A stretch of DNA of 64,000 nucleotides from Aliirhizobium smilacinae (lineage in GTDB: Bacteria > Pseudomonadota > Alphaproteobacteria > Rhizobiales > Rhizobiaceae). The position numbers and the translations under genes were made by a program. Positions 16,253 to 24,238 of this stretch are shown in pieces (within the stretch, counting starts at the first letter, position 1; every line of letters starts with the position of its first letter). Below the pieces are notes generated by a model. The model saw only the letters and a list, made by a program, of their open reading frames with translations, was not told the DNA's origin and did not search any database. Where the stretch lies: positions 1,054,001-1,118,000 of the forward strand of contig NZ_VDMN01000001.1 in the NCBI RefSeq assembly GCF_006335145.1, written 5' to 3'.

Positions 16253-17470
16253 TCAATATCCCACCGCCTCGCGCTTTTCCTCGTCACTGAGAAAACCCGC
16301 CGCCCCGACCCGCGCCCACGGCGTTTCGCGCTCGGCGCTCAAGCCGGCGATCCGGTCGAGATCCGGTTCCAGCCGCAAACCTGCATAACTCTCCGACAAC
16401 CAGCCGGAAAAGCTCGCGGCCGTGCGGGCGATCAGCGGCAGAACCGTCAGCCGGTAGAAGGCGCGGTAGGCCTCCTGGTAATTGGCATAGGTATTGTCGC
16501 CGGGAATGCCGACCAGCATCGGCGGCACCCCAAGCGCCAGCGCGATATCCCTTGCGGCGCCATTACGCGCCTCGATGAAATCCATATCCTTCGGCGAAAG
16601 CCCCATCGCCTTCCAGTCCAGCCCGCCCTCGAGCAGCAGCGGCCGCCCGGCATTGACCGCTCCGGAATAACCAGCCTCAAGCTCCTCCTTCAGCCGCTGA
16701 TACTGGTCGCTGGACAGATTGCCGCCATCCTTGGGCTGATAGACCAGCGCACCGGAAGGCCGTGCTGAATTGTCGAGCAAAGCCTTGTTCCAGCCCGCCG
16801 CCGCATTGGAAAGATCGAGCGCCGCCCCCGCCGCCACCAGCGGCGAAAACCCGGAATGGTCGTCGAGCGGATGAAACAGTTTCAGATGCAGCAGCGCCGG
16901 CCGCCCGTCTTCATTCTCCGCCGCCAGCCGCCGCGTGCCGCCTCCGGCACGATAATCGTAGCCCGTCACCCAGCCATCGCGCCCCTCGACGACATTCACC
17001 CGGTCGGGTCGCAGCAGATGCAGCTCGCGTAAACTTCCGCCGATCGTCAGCGGCTCGACATAGGCATTGCCGGACAAAAGCAGATGCCCTTACAACGCCT
17101 CGAAGAAATCCGGCCCGCCCTGCCGCCCGTTCGGCCTTGTGAGAAGCTGCAGCGCCGGATGATCCGTAACCTCCGCAGCGCCCTCATAGGCCAGCCACGG
17201 CACGGCGGCAGCGGCCTCCGCAATCATCCGCACCGCCCGATGCGCCACTGGATTGCGCATGAACCCGGTCCGCGCCAGCGCCGCATAGGAGCGTCCCGAC
17301 CAATGCGCCGTCCCCTCTCCCGAAAGCACGGCAAAGGCGGAAGTGACACCTGCCCCCATCTTCGCCTCGGTGACAGGCCCGGCAGCCGCCTGGTCGCTGC
17401 TCCCCTCACCTGCAGACACGGCTTTGCGTTCCCCCGTGGAAAACCACGGCAGGCGAAAAGGAGATCTCAT
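16253..17470 (-). pseudogene. GTA gp3, phage portal protein with an in-frame stop codon
   Basis: Both halves are in the same frame and together make a portal of about 405 residues, the normal length. The N-terminal part has MRNPVAHRAVRMIAEAAAAVPWLAY and HPALQLLTRPN. The C-terminal part has GNAYVEPL, FHPLDDHSGFSPL, NSARPSGALVY and ALGVPPMLVGIPGDNTYANYQEA. Between FFEAL and GHLLLSGNAYVE the coding strand reads TAA (17090-17092) where the family has a tyrosine, so a single base change (TAT or TAC to TAA) kills the gene. This is not a homopolymer artefact. Without a portal no DNA-filled head can form. Confidence 0.88.
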
Positions 17471-17502
17471 TCTGATGGTCCTCTGTTGCGTAAGGCCTGG
17501 CC

Positions 17503-17811
17503 TTACCGCAGCGGCGTCTTTACCGCCGTGTCGCTGTCATAATCCGCCGCGATCCGAACCTCGCGGATCGGCCTCACCGTTTCGGTCGACTTGTGATAGA
17601 TCGGATGCGCCTTGTAGGCCGCCAGCGCCGCCTCGTCCTCGAACTCGCCATAGACGACGAAATCGACATCCGTACCCCACTGGTCCGTCTTCACATTGGT
17701 GCCGATTTCGAGCAGCGATGCATGCGGGTTTGCGGTCAGCATCGAAAGCCCTGCCCGAACCTCTTCGAGATTTTCGGGCTTAGCCGTGAAAAACACGATA
17801 TGGCGTATCAT
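17503..17811 (-). CDS. Dabb (stress-responsive A/B barrel) domain protein
   Basis: A 102-residue protein that starts MIRHIVFFTAKPE and contains DFVVYGEFEDEAALAAYKAHPIY, the dimeric alpha/beta-barrel (Dabb/Stress_responsive) signature with the HPxH-like segment. Family members are small cytoplasmic dimers, and the specific reaction is not known. It lies between the endolysin and the portal on the GTA strand, but Dabb genes are not part of RcGTA. It appears intact. Confidence 0.85.
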   Translation of the reverse strand: MIRHIVFFTAKPENLEEVRAGLSMLTANPHASLLEIGTNVKTDQWGTDVDFVVYGEFEDEAALAAYKAHPIYHKSTETVRPIREVRIAADYDSDTAVKTPLR

Positions 17812-17870
17812 CGAAACTCCGCAGCACCTTATTCAAACCAGATGCCTGCTAACACGCGTCCCGGCCCGCA

Positions 17871-18518
17871 TCAATGCGCCGCCGGCAAAGCCGCCCGGAA
17901 TGCCCTGGCATAAACCGCCACCAGCTCCGCCCGATCCGTGCCGTTGATGATTTTTCGCGCCCCAATCCAGTCCGCCTCGCCGTTTCCAAAATAATCGCCA
18001 AGCCCATATCCGGTAAAGCTGCCCATCCGCATGCCGCCAATCAGGATCGCGACGGCGACCTTCATCTCCATGGCGCGACCTGGATCGGAGGCGAGATCGA
18101 TGCCGGTCAGCGCCGACATCGCCTCGTAATTCCGCCGATGCGTCAGTTGCACGAAGCCGCGGCCAAGCCATGTCCGGCCCTCGGCATCCGGCCGCCAATA
18201 AGGTGTCTTCACCGCCGAAAGCCTGCCCGCCGCAAACGCCTTTTCCAGCCGGATGACCGCTTCGGCATCGCTCAGTGCCAGCGTCTCGCGCACCGGCTGC
18301 ATCGTCGCTGCGGTCTCGTGAAAAGCGGTGGCCAACAGATAGGCAAGCGCCTCGTCGCCCCCTGCCGACCTGCAGGCAACATCCGTCAACCCTGCCCACC
18401 CGTTGAGTATGGCATCGAGCCCTTCGACCTGAGTCTGTCTGAGACGCCCGGAAAACAGGCTTTCCCGCACCTCCCGGAAGAAAATGCGACGTTCCGTAGC
18501 AGCATTAAGCTTACCCAT
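17871..18518 (-). CDS. GH19-like endolysin (lysozyme/chitinase fold) of the GTA cluster
   Basis: A 215-residue protein resembling phage endolysins of the GH19 chitinase-like class. AYLLATAFHETAATMQPVRET contains the catalytic glutamate motif (HE) and GRGFVQLTHRRNYEAM the substrate-binding GRGxxQLTHxxNY motif. WIGARKIINGTDRAELV is also typical. There is no signal peptide, so release would need a holin, possibly the small membrane protein at the far end of the cluster. It is intact and probably served GTA release by host lysis. Confidence 0.85.
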   Translation of the reverse strand: MGKLNAATERRIFFREVRESLFSGRLRQTQVEGLDAILNGWAGLTDVACRSAGGDEALAYLLATAFHETAATMQPVRETLALSDAEAVIRLEKAFAAGRLSAVKTPYWRPDAEGRTWLGRGFVQLTHRRNYEAMSALTGIDLASDPGRAMEMKVAVAILIGGMRMGSFTGYGLGDYFGNGEADWIGARKIINGTDRAELVAVYARAFRAALPAAH

Positions 18519-18688
18519 TTACCGCCCGCCTTCACTCTGTTGCGACTTTCAATCGGTTTAAGAAAACTAAATCGTTTTAACGGCTTAACGGCCGATTTAC
18601 TTTCGCCGCCGGCTGTGGAACCAATATGGGCATGCGACGTTATGTCGACGCTTTTCCATGATGGTGCAGCGCAACAAAAAAGGAGATC

Positions 18689-18814
18689 ATGATGATGCAG
18701 CAGTCCGCACAGGCAGCCCCCTCGAAACCGATCCCGCAGGACGTACTGGATCGCATGGAATCCGAATGGAAGCAGGTGAAGGAAAACAATTCCCGCCAGC
18801 CGAACCAGCGTTGA
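18689..18814 (+). CDS. hypothetical 41-residue protein
   Basis: A short ORF with three consecutive ATG codons preceded by AAGGAG at ideal spacing. The product (MMMQQSAQAAPSKPIP, then DVLDRMESEWKQVKENN) is hydrophilic and partly helical. It lies in the divergent space between the endolysin and the following plus-strand gene. No family recognised. The strong ribosome-binding site is the main support. Confidence 0.5.
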   Translation: MMMQQSAQAAPSKPIPQDVLDRMESEWKQVKENNSRQPNQR

Positions 18815-18841
18815 TACACACAGCCTATCCGGATATCGCTG

Positions 18842-19177
18842 ATGTCCGGATGGCGTGATTACGTAGCACCGGTCCTTATGGGAACGGTGCTTTTGTTTGG
18901 CGCAAGCATGCTGATCCGGATTTCCGTAGATCCATCCTGCGCGCCGCGGCAAGCCGAGCACACACGCCGGATGCAGCAGTCCGATCAGGCATTGTTGCGA
19001 CTGTCATCGCTCACCCGCCGCGAACAATGCCTCTTCTACGGCGAGCGCGCCGCGCTGTTTGCAGAACAGATCAAACCGGCGGATCGGTGTTTCGGGGTTG
19101 GCCGCAACGGCGAAGCCCTGAAGAGGCAGACAGAGGCGCGGCTTTACCGCCAGCTTGCAGAAGGCTGCACGCTCTAA
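18842..19177 (+). CDS. hypothetical membrane-anchored protein
   Basis: A 111-residue protein with one N-terminal hydrophobic segment (YVAPVLMGTVLLFGASMLIRI) and a charged, arginine-rich, mostly helical remainder containing four cysteines. It is convergent with the terminase remnant and follows the 41-residue ORF on the same strand. No recognised family. The reading frame is open over its whole length and the composition is protein-like. Confidence 0.5.
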   Translation: MSGWRDYVAPVLMGTVLLFGASMLIRISVDPSCAPRQAEHTRRMQQSDQALLRLSSLTRREQCLFYGERAALFAEQIKPADRCFGVGRNGEALKRQTEARLYRQLAEGCTL

Positions 19178-19185
19178 CCTTGCCG

Positions 19186-19955
19186 TCATATCCCGCGCAC
19201 CCGCGGTTCCCCATGCCCTTCCAGCACCAACGCGGTCAGCGCCCAGACCAAAGCGTCCAGCCGGTCGGGCGAACGCCCTGACGACAGTCCGTCCGGGCCG
19301 AAATCGCACATCTCGTCCTCGAGTTCGATAAACCGCCCTGCATGCGCCACCCGGCCCTGCTCGTAGAGTGCCGCCACCGGTTCGGCCCGCAAAAACTTTC
19401 CGTGTGTAGCCCGCACCAAGGTGATCGGCAGCGCCACATCGACGCTTCTGAGCATCGCCGTCACCATCTCGCCACCCTGGTTCACCTCGGCGACAATCCG
19501 GTCCGCGGCAAAACGTCGATAGGCCTTCACCACCGCCTGCGCCCAGGCTGCGGGCGTTGCGCCCTCCACAGAACAATCGGCCAGCACCACGGCCCGCCCT
19601 TCCGGCTCCAGCCCCGCCACGACGATGCCGCAGCAGGAATTTGGTCCTATGCCTGAGGGCGGATCGACCGCGACGACGATCCGCCTCAAGGCCGGCACGA
19701 CACGGATCACGCAGGCCTCGATCTCGCCGCGTCGCCACAGCGCATCCTCGCGGTCCTCGATCAACTCGCCGGCCAGTTCCTGCCGTCCCAGCCTTGTGCC
19801 GCCATAACGGCGCTCCAGCGCTTCGATGAAACCCGGCGCCAGGTTGTTCCGGTTGTCGCCGGTGGCAATCCTGACCAACCGTGTCGAAGGGTCGGCGATC
19901 AGCCGTTTCAGCACCGGCACCGGCCGCGGCGTCGTCGTCACCAGTTGCCGCGGAT
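19186..19955 (-). pseudogene. GTA gp2, terminase large subunit, C-terminal nuclease half only
   Basis: The surviving part begins around NPRQLVTTTPRPVPVLKRL and contains GFIEALERRYGGTRLGRQELAGELIEDREDALW, then the nuclease domain with IVVAVDPPSGIG and ADCSVEGATPAAWAQAVVKAY, and the C-terminal RSPDRLDALVWAL motif. The N-terminal ATPase domain with its Walker A and B motifs (about 180-200 residues) is absent. Directly upstream, without a gap, the DNA turns into the end of the gp1-like gene in another frame. A GTG at 19941 could start a fragment, but packaging activity is impossible without the motor. Confidence 0.85.
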
Positions 19956-20338
19956 TCCCGATCCCGTGCCAGCTGCCGTTGAAGGCTGTTGACCTTTTCG
20001 AGCGTGCGCACGATCAGGCTCATGGCGTCGGTTGCCGCCTTCACGTCCGCCCGCGCCAGTTTCTGCGCTGCCTCGTCGCCGTCCGCCAAAGCGGCGGTAG
20101 CGCTCTCGCGCATCTGTCGAAAGGTGGAAAATTGCGCCCGCATCTCGACCGTCATCTCGTTCAGGATTTGCCGCAGCTCTTCGCCAACCGAAACCATGCC
20201 CTCCGCCGATTTGGTCTCCAGCGCAGCCCTCGCCACTTTTGCCAGTGCAACATCGTCCATCGGGATCTCGTCGCCATAGGCCGGGCGGTCCCGCCACGTG
20301 CCAAACAGGGCCGGATCAAAACTGTCGAATTCATCCAT
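19955..20338 (-). pseudogene. GTA gp1-like (small-terminase position) gene, 3' end fused out of frame into terminase
   Basis: The first about 128 residues look native: MDEFDSFDPALFGTWRDRP, then a long helical region (KSAEGMVSVGEELRQILNEMTVEMRAQFSTFRQMRESA) ending LEKVNSLQRQLARDRE. After that the frame stays open but translates the terminase gene in the wrong frame down to 19004, giving an arginine-glycine-rich nonsense tail. The protein matches the position and helical character of the first gene in rhizobial GTA clusters, corresponding to the RcGTA gp1 small terminase. The start is the ATG seven codons inside the longest reading. Confidence 0.7.
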
Positions 20339-20666
20339 GAAAGGACCCTCGAAGCGCATAGGAAAACCGGCCGCCAGCCTTGCCGGCTGGAGCGTGTCGT
20401 CCCCGTGTCGCGATGTCGGATTAGTATTTTATCATCGGTGCAGCGCCAAAACATGGGCGCACCTTTCGAAGCTTCCCGCCGTTCGGCGCAGTTCTTCGAC
20501 TATGCCTGAACCCTATCAAAGCACCGTCACGCCGTCAAGGATTATTTTCCTATTTCTGTGATTTTGTCCAATGGCAGGTCTGTTCGACGAACCTGCCGAT
20601 CTTCTCCCTTGCGATCGTCCTGCAATCACTCATAGTGGCGCACCGTTCGTCCTGCCGGAGAATTCC
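20339..20666. other. intergenic region between GTA relic and dapA-like gene
   Basis: About 330 bases without a gene I can support. It holds the upstream region of the gp1-like gene, where a GTA promoter would lie, and that of the plus-strand DapA-like gene. No clear terminator or palindrome seen. Confidence 0.5.
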
Positions 20667-21563
20667 ATGCCCACCACACCGCAAGCCTTTACCGGCCTTT
20701 CCGCCTTCCCGCTGACGCCTGCGGACGAATCCGGCCGCGTCGATACCGATGCGCTGCAGCGACTTCTCGCCCGCATCGTCGAGGCGAAAGTCGATTCGAT
20801 CGGGCTGCTCGGCAGCACCGGCACCTATATGTATCTCTCCCGCGAGGAACGTCGCCGCGCCGTGAAGGCCGCCATCGAATGCGTCGCCGGCCGTGTCCCA
20901 CTCATCGTCGGTATCGGCACGCTGCGCACCGACGATGCGGCAGCACTTGCCCGCGATGCCGCCGGTGCCGATGCGCTTCTGCTTGCGCCGGTCTCCTACA
21001 CCCCCCTCACCGAAGAAGAGGCCTTTCGCCATTACGAGGCGGTTGCCGGCGCAACCGACCTGCCGCTGTCGATCTACAACACCCCGTCGACCACGCATTT
21101 CTCCTTCAGTGAGGCCCTCATCCAGCGGCTTGCCGGGCTTGCCAATATCAGCGCGATCAAGATGCCGTTGCCAAAGGATGGCGATTTTGCCGGCGAAATC
21201 GGGCGCATAAGAGCCACTGCGCCGTCCGGTTTTGCCATCGGCTATAGTGGCGACTGGGGCTGCCCTTCGGCACTGCTCGCCGGAGCCGACTGCTGGTACA
21301 GCGTCGTTGCCGGTCTCTTTCCGAAGCCGGCATTGGCCTTGGCCCGTGCAGCCATTGCCGGCGATGCGGAAGAGACCGCGCGTCTCGAAAGGGCATTCCA
21401 GCCGCTCTGGGACTATTTCAAGGCCCATGGCGGGTTGCGCGCCAGCCATGCCGCGGCGACCGTCCTTGGGCTCAAGGTGGGACCGCTGCCCCGTCCGCTT
21501 CTGCCGCTCGGCCCAGATGCCCTTGCCAGCATCGAGACAGCCATAACCGGGCTGGATGCGTAA
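20667..21563 (+). CDS. dihydrodipicolinate synthase (DapA/NanA) family aldolase
   Basis: A 298-residue TIM-barrel lyase of the DHDPS/N-acetylneuraminate lyase superfamily. Recognisable features are GLSAFPLTP near the start, the GSTGTYMYLSREERRRAV motif in place of the usual GTTGE, the catalytic tyrosine in LSIYNTPS and the Schiff-base lysine in ISAIKMPLP. The variant glycine motif (GSTG-T-Y) suggests a substrate other than that of true DapA, perhaps another 2-keto acid. It is followed 5 bp later by an arsC-like gene, so the two are likely co-transcribed. Confidence 0.85.
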   Translation: MPTTPQAFTGLSAFPLTPADESGRVDTDALQRLLARIVEAKVDSIGLLGSTGTYMYLSREERRRAVKAAIECVAGRVPLIVGIGTLRTDDAAALARDAAGADALLLAPVSYTPLTEEEAFRHYEAVAGATDLPLSIYNTPSTTHFSFSEALIQRLAGLANISAIKMPLPKDGDFAGEIGRIRATAPSGFAIGYSGDWGCPSALLAGADCWYSVVAGLFPKPALALARAAIAGDAEETARLERAFQPLWDYFKAHGGLRASHAAATVLGLKVGPLPRPLLPLGPDALASIETAITGLDA

Positions 21564-21568
21564 CCACC

Positions 21569-21991
21569 ATGGACGTCACCATCTACCACAATCCGGCCTG
21601 CGGCACGTCGCGCAATACGCTCGCCATGATCCGCAATGCCGGGATCGAACCAACGATCGTCGAATACCTCAAGACGCCGCCCTCGCGGGCAGAACTCACC
21701 CGGATGATTGCCGATGCCGGGCTTACCGTGCGGCAGGCGATCCGCGAAAAGGGCACTCCCTATGCGGAGCTCGGCCTCGACGACCCGGCGCTTTCCGATG
21801 AAGCGCTGGTCGATGCCATGCTGCAAACGCCGATCCTGATCAACCGGCCTTTCGTGGTCACGCCGCTCGGCACGCGACTGGCGCGACCGTCGGATTTGGT
21901 TCTCGACATCCTGCCGGATAGCCACAAGGGACCTTTTTCCAAGGAGGACGGCGAAGCGGTGATCGACGAAGACAGCAAGCGCCTTCGCTGA
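21569..21991 (+). CDS. arsC: arsenate reductase (ArsC, glutaredoxin-dependent)
   Basis: A 140-residue thioredoxin-fold reductase of the ArsC/Spx family. The catalytic cysteine is C11 in YHNPACGTSRN, and the conserved arginines of the arsenate pocket lie in ILINRPFV and further on in GTRLARPSD. The length matches R773-type ArsC. It reduces arsenate to arsenite using glutathione and glutaredoxin. It follows the DapA-like gene with 5 bp spacing. No arsenite pump or ArsR is visible nearby. Confidence 0.9.
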   Translation: MDVTIYHNPACGTSRNTLAMIRNAGIEPTIVEYLKTPPSRAELTRMIADAGLTVRQAIREKGTPYAELGLDDPALSDEALVDAMLQTPILINRPFVVTPLGTRLARPSDLVLDILPDSHKGPFSKEDGEAVIDEDSKRLR

Positions 21992-21995
21992 CCCC

Positions 21996-23477
21996 TCACG
22001 TGCCGCAAAATGTCCGCGTGACCCTCTCGGCCGGCGTCGGCGGGGTCATGTAACCGGCGAATTCGGCACATTCCTCATAAGGCTTTTCCAGCGCTTCGAG
22101 CAGCCGCTCAAAAAAGGAGAAGTCGCCGTAATTGGCCGCCGAAATTGCCTCCTGGATCCGGTGATTGCGCGGAATGATCGCCGGATTGACGGCGCGCATC
22201 GCGTCTGCACGGCCGTTGTCCGTCTGCGGCTCCAGCGCCAGTCGCTCGCGCCAGAGAGAGAGCCATTCGGCCGCCTTTATCGGCTCGACGAATTGGGCCA
22301 GGAACCGTTCGTCCCGCCCCTCCGCCGCATCCGCCAAACCACGGAAAACAAGGGTGAAATCGGCCTCCACTTCCTGCATGATTGACAGCAGATCCTGAAC
22401 CAGCTGGCCGTCGCCATCGGCTTGCGTCGCAAGCCCCAGCTTCCTGCGGAACACCGCGATCCATTCCGCCTGAAACCACGTGCCGAATTGCTGCAGAACG
22501 TCGTTTGCCGCATCCACCGCCCTGTCCTGATCGTCGGCGATCAGCGGCACCAGTGCTTCGGCCAGACGCGCGATGTTCCATTGGCCGATACCCGGCTGGT
22601 TGCGATAGGCGTAGCGACCACCGCGGTCGATAGAGGAAAACACCTTCATCTGGTGGTATTCGTCCAGAAAGGCACAGGGGCCGAAATCGATCGTCTCGCC
22701 CGATATCGTCATGTTGTCGGTGTTCATCACCCCATGGACGAAACCGACGCCGAGCCAGCGCGCGATCAGTTCCGCCTGCCGCTCAGCCACGGCGCCAAGC
22801 AATGCAAGATAAGGATTTTGTTCAACCTTCAATTCGGGATAATGCCGCTCGATAACGTAATCCGCCAGCGCCCTTATGCCATCAGTATCGCCGCGGGCGG
22901 CAAAAAACTGGAACGTGCCGACCCGCACATGGCTTGCCGCCACGCGCACGAAAACCGCCCCCTGCTCCACCGTCTCGCGAAAAACCTGTTCTCCGGTCGC
23001 GACCGCCGCCAGCGCCCGCGTCGCGGGTATGCCAAGCGCCGCCATCGCCTCGGAGACGATATATTCCCGCAATACCGACCCAAGGGCTGCACGACCATCG
23101 CCCCGCCGCGAAAACGGCGTCGGTCCCGCACCCTTCAGCTGAACATCGCGGCGGAAACCCTTGTCATCCACCACCTCGCCAAGCAGGATCGCCCGGCCAT
23201 CGCCGAGCTGCGGCACGAAGTTGCCGAACTGGTGACCGGCATAGGCCATGGCCAGCGGCGAGGCTCCCTGCGGCACGACATTGCCGGCAAACGTCGCCGC
23301 CAACCGGTCGAAATCGGAAAAATCGGCCTCGATGCCAAGCTCTTTCGCTAGAGCCTCGTTGAATTTGATCAGTTTCGGCCCCTCGACCGGTTCGGGATAG
23401 ACCGAGGCATAAAACCTGTCGGGCAGGCGTGCGTAGGAATTGTCGAAGTGGAACACGTGTGTCTCCATCGGGCTCAT
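21996..23477 (-). CDS. selO: protein adenylyltransferase SelO (YdiU family)
   Basis: A pseudokinase-fold protein of about 493 residues of the SelO/YdiU family, which transfers AMP to protein hydroxyl groups in redox control. Visible family motifs are DNSYARLPDRFY, AYAGHQFGNFVPQLGDGRA, VQLKGAGPTPFSRRGDGRA, HGVMNTDNM and TIDFGPCAFLDEY, the last two forming the metal and catalytic site. The gene is convergent with arsC, with only 4 bp between the stops. Two nearby ATG codons (23477, 23468) are possible starts. A longer reading upstream lacks conserved sequence. Confidence 0.92.
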   Translation of the reverse strand: MSPMETHVFHFDNSYARLPDRFYASVYPEPVEGPKLIKFNEALAKELGIEADFSDFDRLAATFAGNVVPQGASPLAMAYAGHQFGNFVPQLGDGRAILLGEVVDDKGFRRDVQLKGAGPTPFSRRGDGRAALGSVLREYIVSEAMAALGIPATRALAAVATGEQVFRETVEQGAVFVRVAASHVRVGTFQFFAARGDTDGIRALADYVIERHYPELKVEQNPYLALLGAVAERQAELIARWLGVGFVHGVMNTDNMTISGETIDFGPCAFLDEYHQMKVFSSIDRGGRYAYRNQPGIGQWNIARLAEALVPLIADDQDRAVDAANDVLQQFGTWFQAEWIAVFRRKLGLATQADGDGQLVQDLLSIMQEVEADFTLVFRGLADAAEGRDERFLAQFVEPIKAAEWLSLWRERLALEPQTDNGRADAMRAVNPAIIPRNHRIQEAISAANYGDFSFFERLLEALEKPYEECAEFAGYMTPPTPAERVTRTFCGT

Positions 23478-23661
23478 CAGGCCGTTTTGCCCAATATGGG
23501 AAATCGCCGTCAGTGAACAAGCCGAAACAGAAGCTGCGGCCGGGCCGGAGAACAAAGCGCCCATACTATCTTATTGAGCACCCTTTCCTTTTCAGCATCG
23601 GCTCATAATTACAGTTTTGTGATCGGCGCAGGACGCGCCGCGAAATATGGAGACTGGGGCT

Positions 23662-23829
23662 ATGGGTTTGTCACTTCTGATCAGCATCCTGATCACTTTC
23701 CTCGTGATCGTGCTGGTGCTTTATCTTGTCAACATGCTGCCGCTTGACGCAAAGGTCCGCCAGATCGTGCGGGTGATCGTCATCATCATCGGCATCATTT
23801 CGCTGCTGAAATATCTGGCGGTATTCTGA
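23662..23829 (+). CDS. Thivi_2564-family small membrane protein
   Basis: A 55-residue protein with two hydrophobic helices, LLISILITFLVIVLVLYLV and VRVIVIIIGIISLLKYLAVF, joined by NMLPLDAKVRQI. This layout matches the Thivi_2564 family of tiny inner-membrane proteins of unknown role. The ATG at 23662 has GGAG upstream and fits the family N-terminus better than an ATG five codons earlier. Divergent from selO. Confidence 0.7.
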   Translation: MGLSLLISILITFLVIVLVLYLVNMLPLDAKVRQIVRVIVIIIGIISLLKYLAVF

Positions 23830-23922
23830 GCCCTGTCCGTAAACACCATTTGCCCGGACGGATCACTGGGATCCGCCCGGGCAACGGCGGCTTTCGCCTT
23901 GGGAGCCTGCGATTTCGGTGTC

Positions 23923-24147
23923 TCAGGAATTCATCGACTTCAGGTGGCTGACAACTTCCGCCTGATGCCTGTCATCCAGAGTTTCCACCCGATCGTGCCA
24001 GAAGTGTGACGCTTCCTCGGGCTCGTCATCCCATTTTCGGGTGCTGACGATATTATCGTCCATCTTTGCCAGCCGCGTTCCGCCGAGCCGGCGATATTCC
24101 TGCGCAAGCTCCAGTGCCTGCGTCTTTTCTCCATGAGCCTCGACCAT
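23923..24147 (-). CDS. conserved hypothetical rhizobial protein
   Basis: A 74-residue acidic cytoplasmic protein (KMDDNIVSTRKWDDEPEEASHFWHDRVETLDD). Similar short proteins with an ISTRKWxDxPxEAxxFW core are, as far as I recall, common in rhizobia. Function unknown. A good ribosome-binding site (GAAAGGGAAG region) precedes the ATG. Confidence 0.65.
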   Translation of the reverse strand: MVEAHGEKTQALELAQEYRRLGGTRLAKMDDNIVSTRKWDDEPEEASHFWHDRVETLDDRHQAEVVSHLKSMNS

Positions 24148-24238
24148 TTGCTTCCCTTTCCTGTGCCTGTCTCCGGAGTAGAACAGGAAGGCAGGTCTAG
24201 AGTTCCCGCGCGAACGGCGGGAGCGCCAATAAAATCAC

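Noticed and set aside
16253..17077. Second half of the portal as an independent gene starting at MSGNAYVEPL
   Set aside because: It is in the same frame as the first half and the conserved motif spans the stop codon; there is no ribosome-binding site at that ATG.
19004..19954. A long open frame continuing from the gp1-like gene through terminase
   Set aside because: It translates terminase in the wrong frame and is rich in arginine and glycine. It is a by-product of the deletion, not a new protein family.
23385..23405. YPEPVEG in SelO, resembling the translated product of a REP-type repeat
   Set aside because: SelO proteins usually have a P-x-P-V motif at this spot and the DNA here has no palindrome, so no insertion is needed to explain it.
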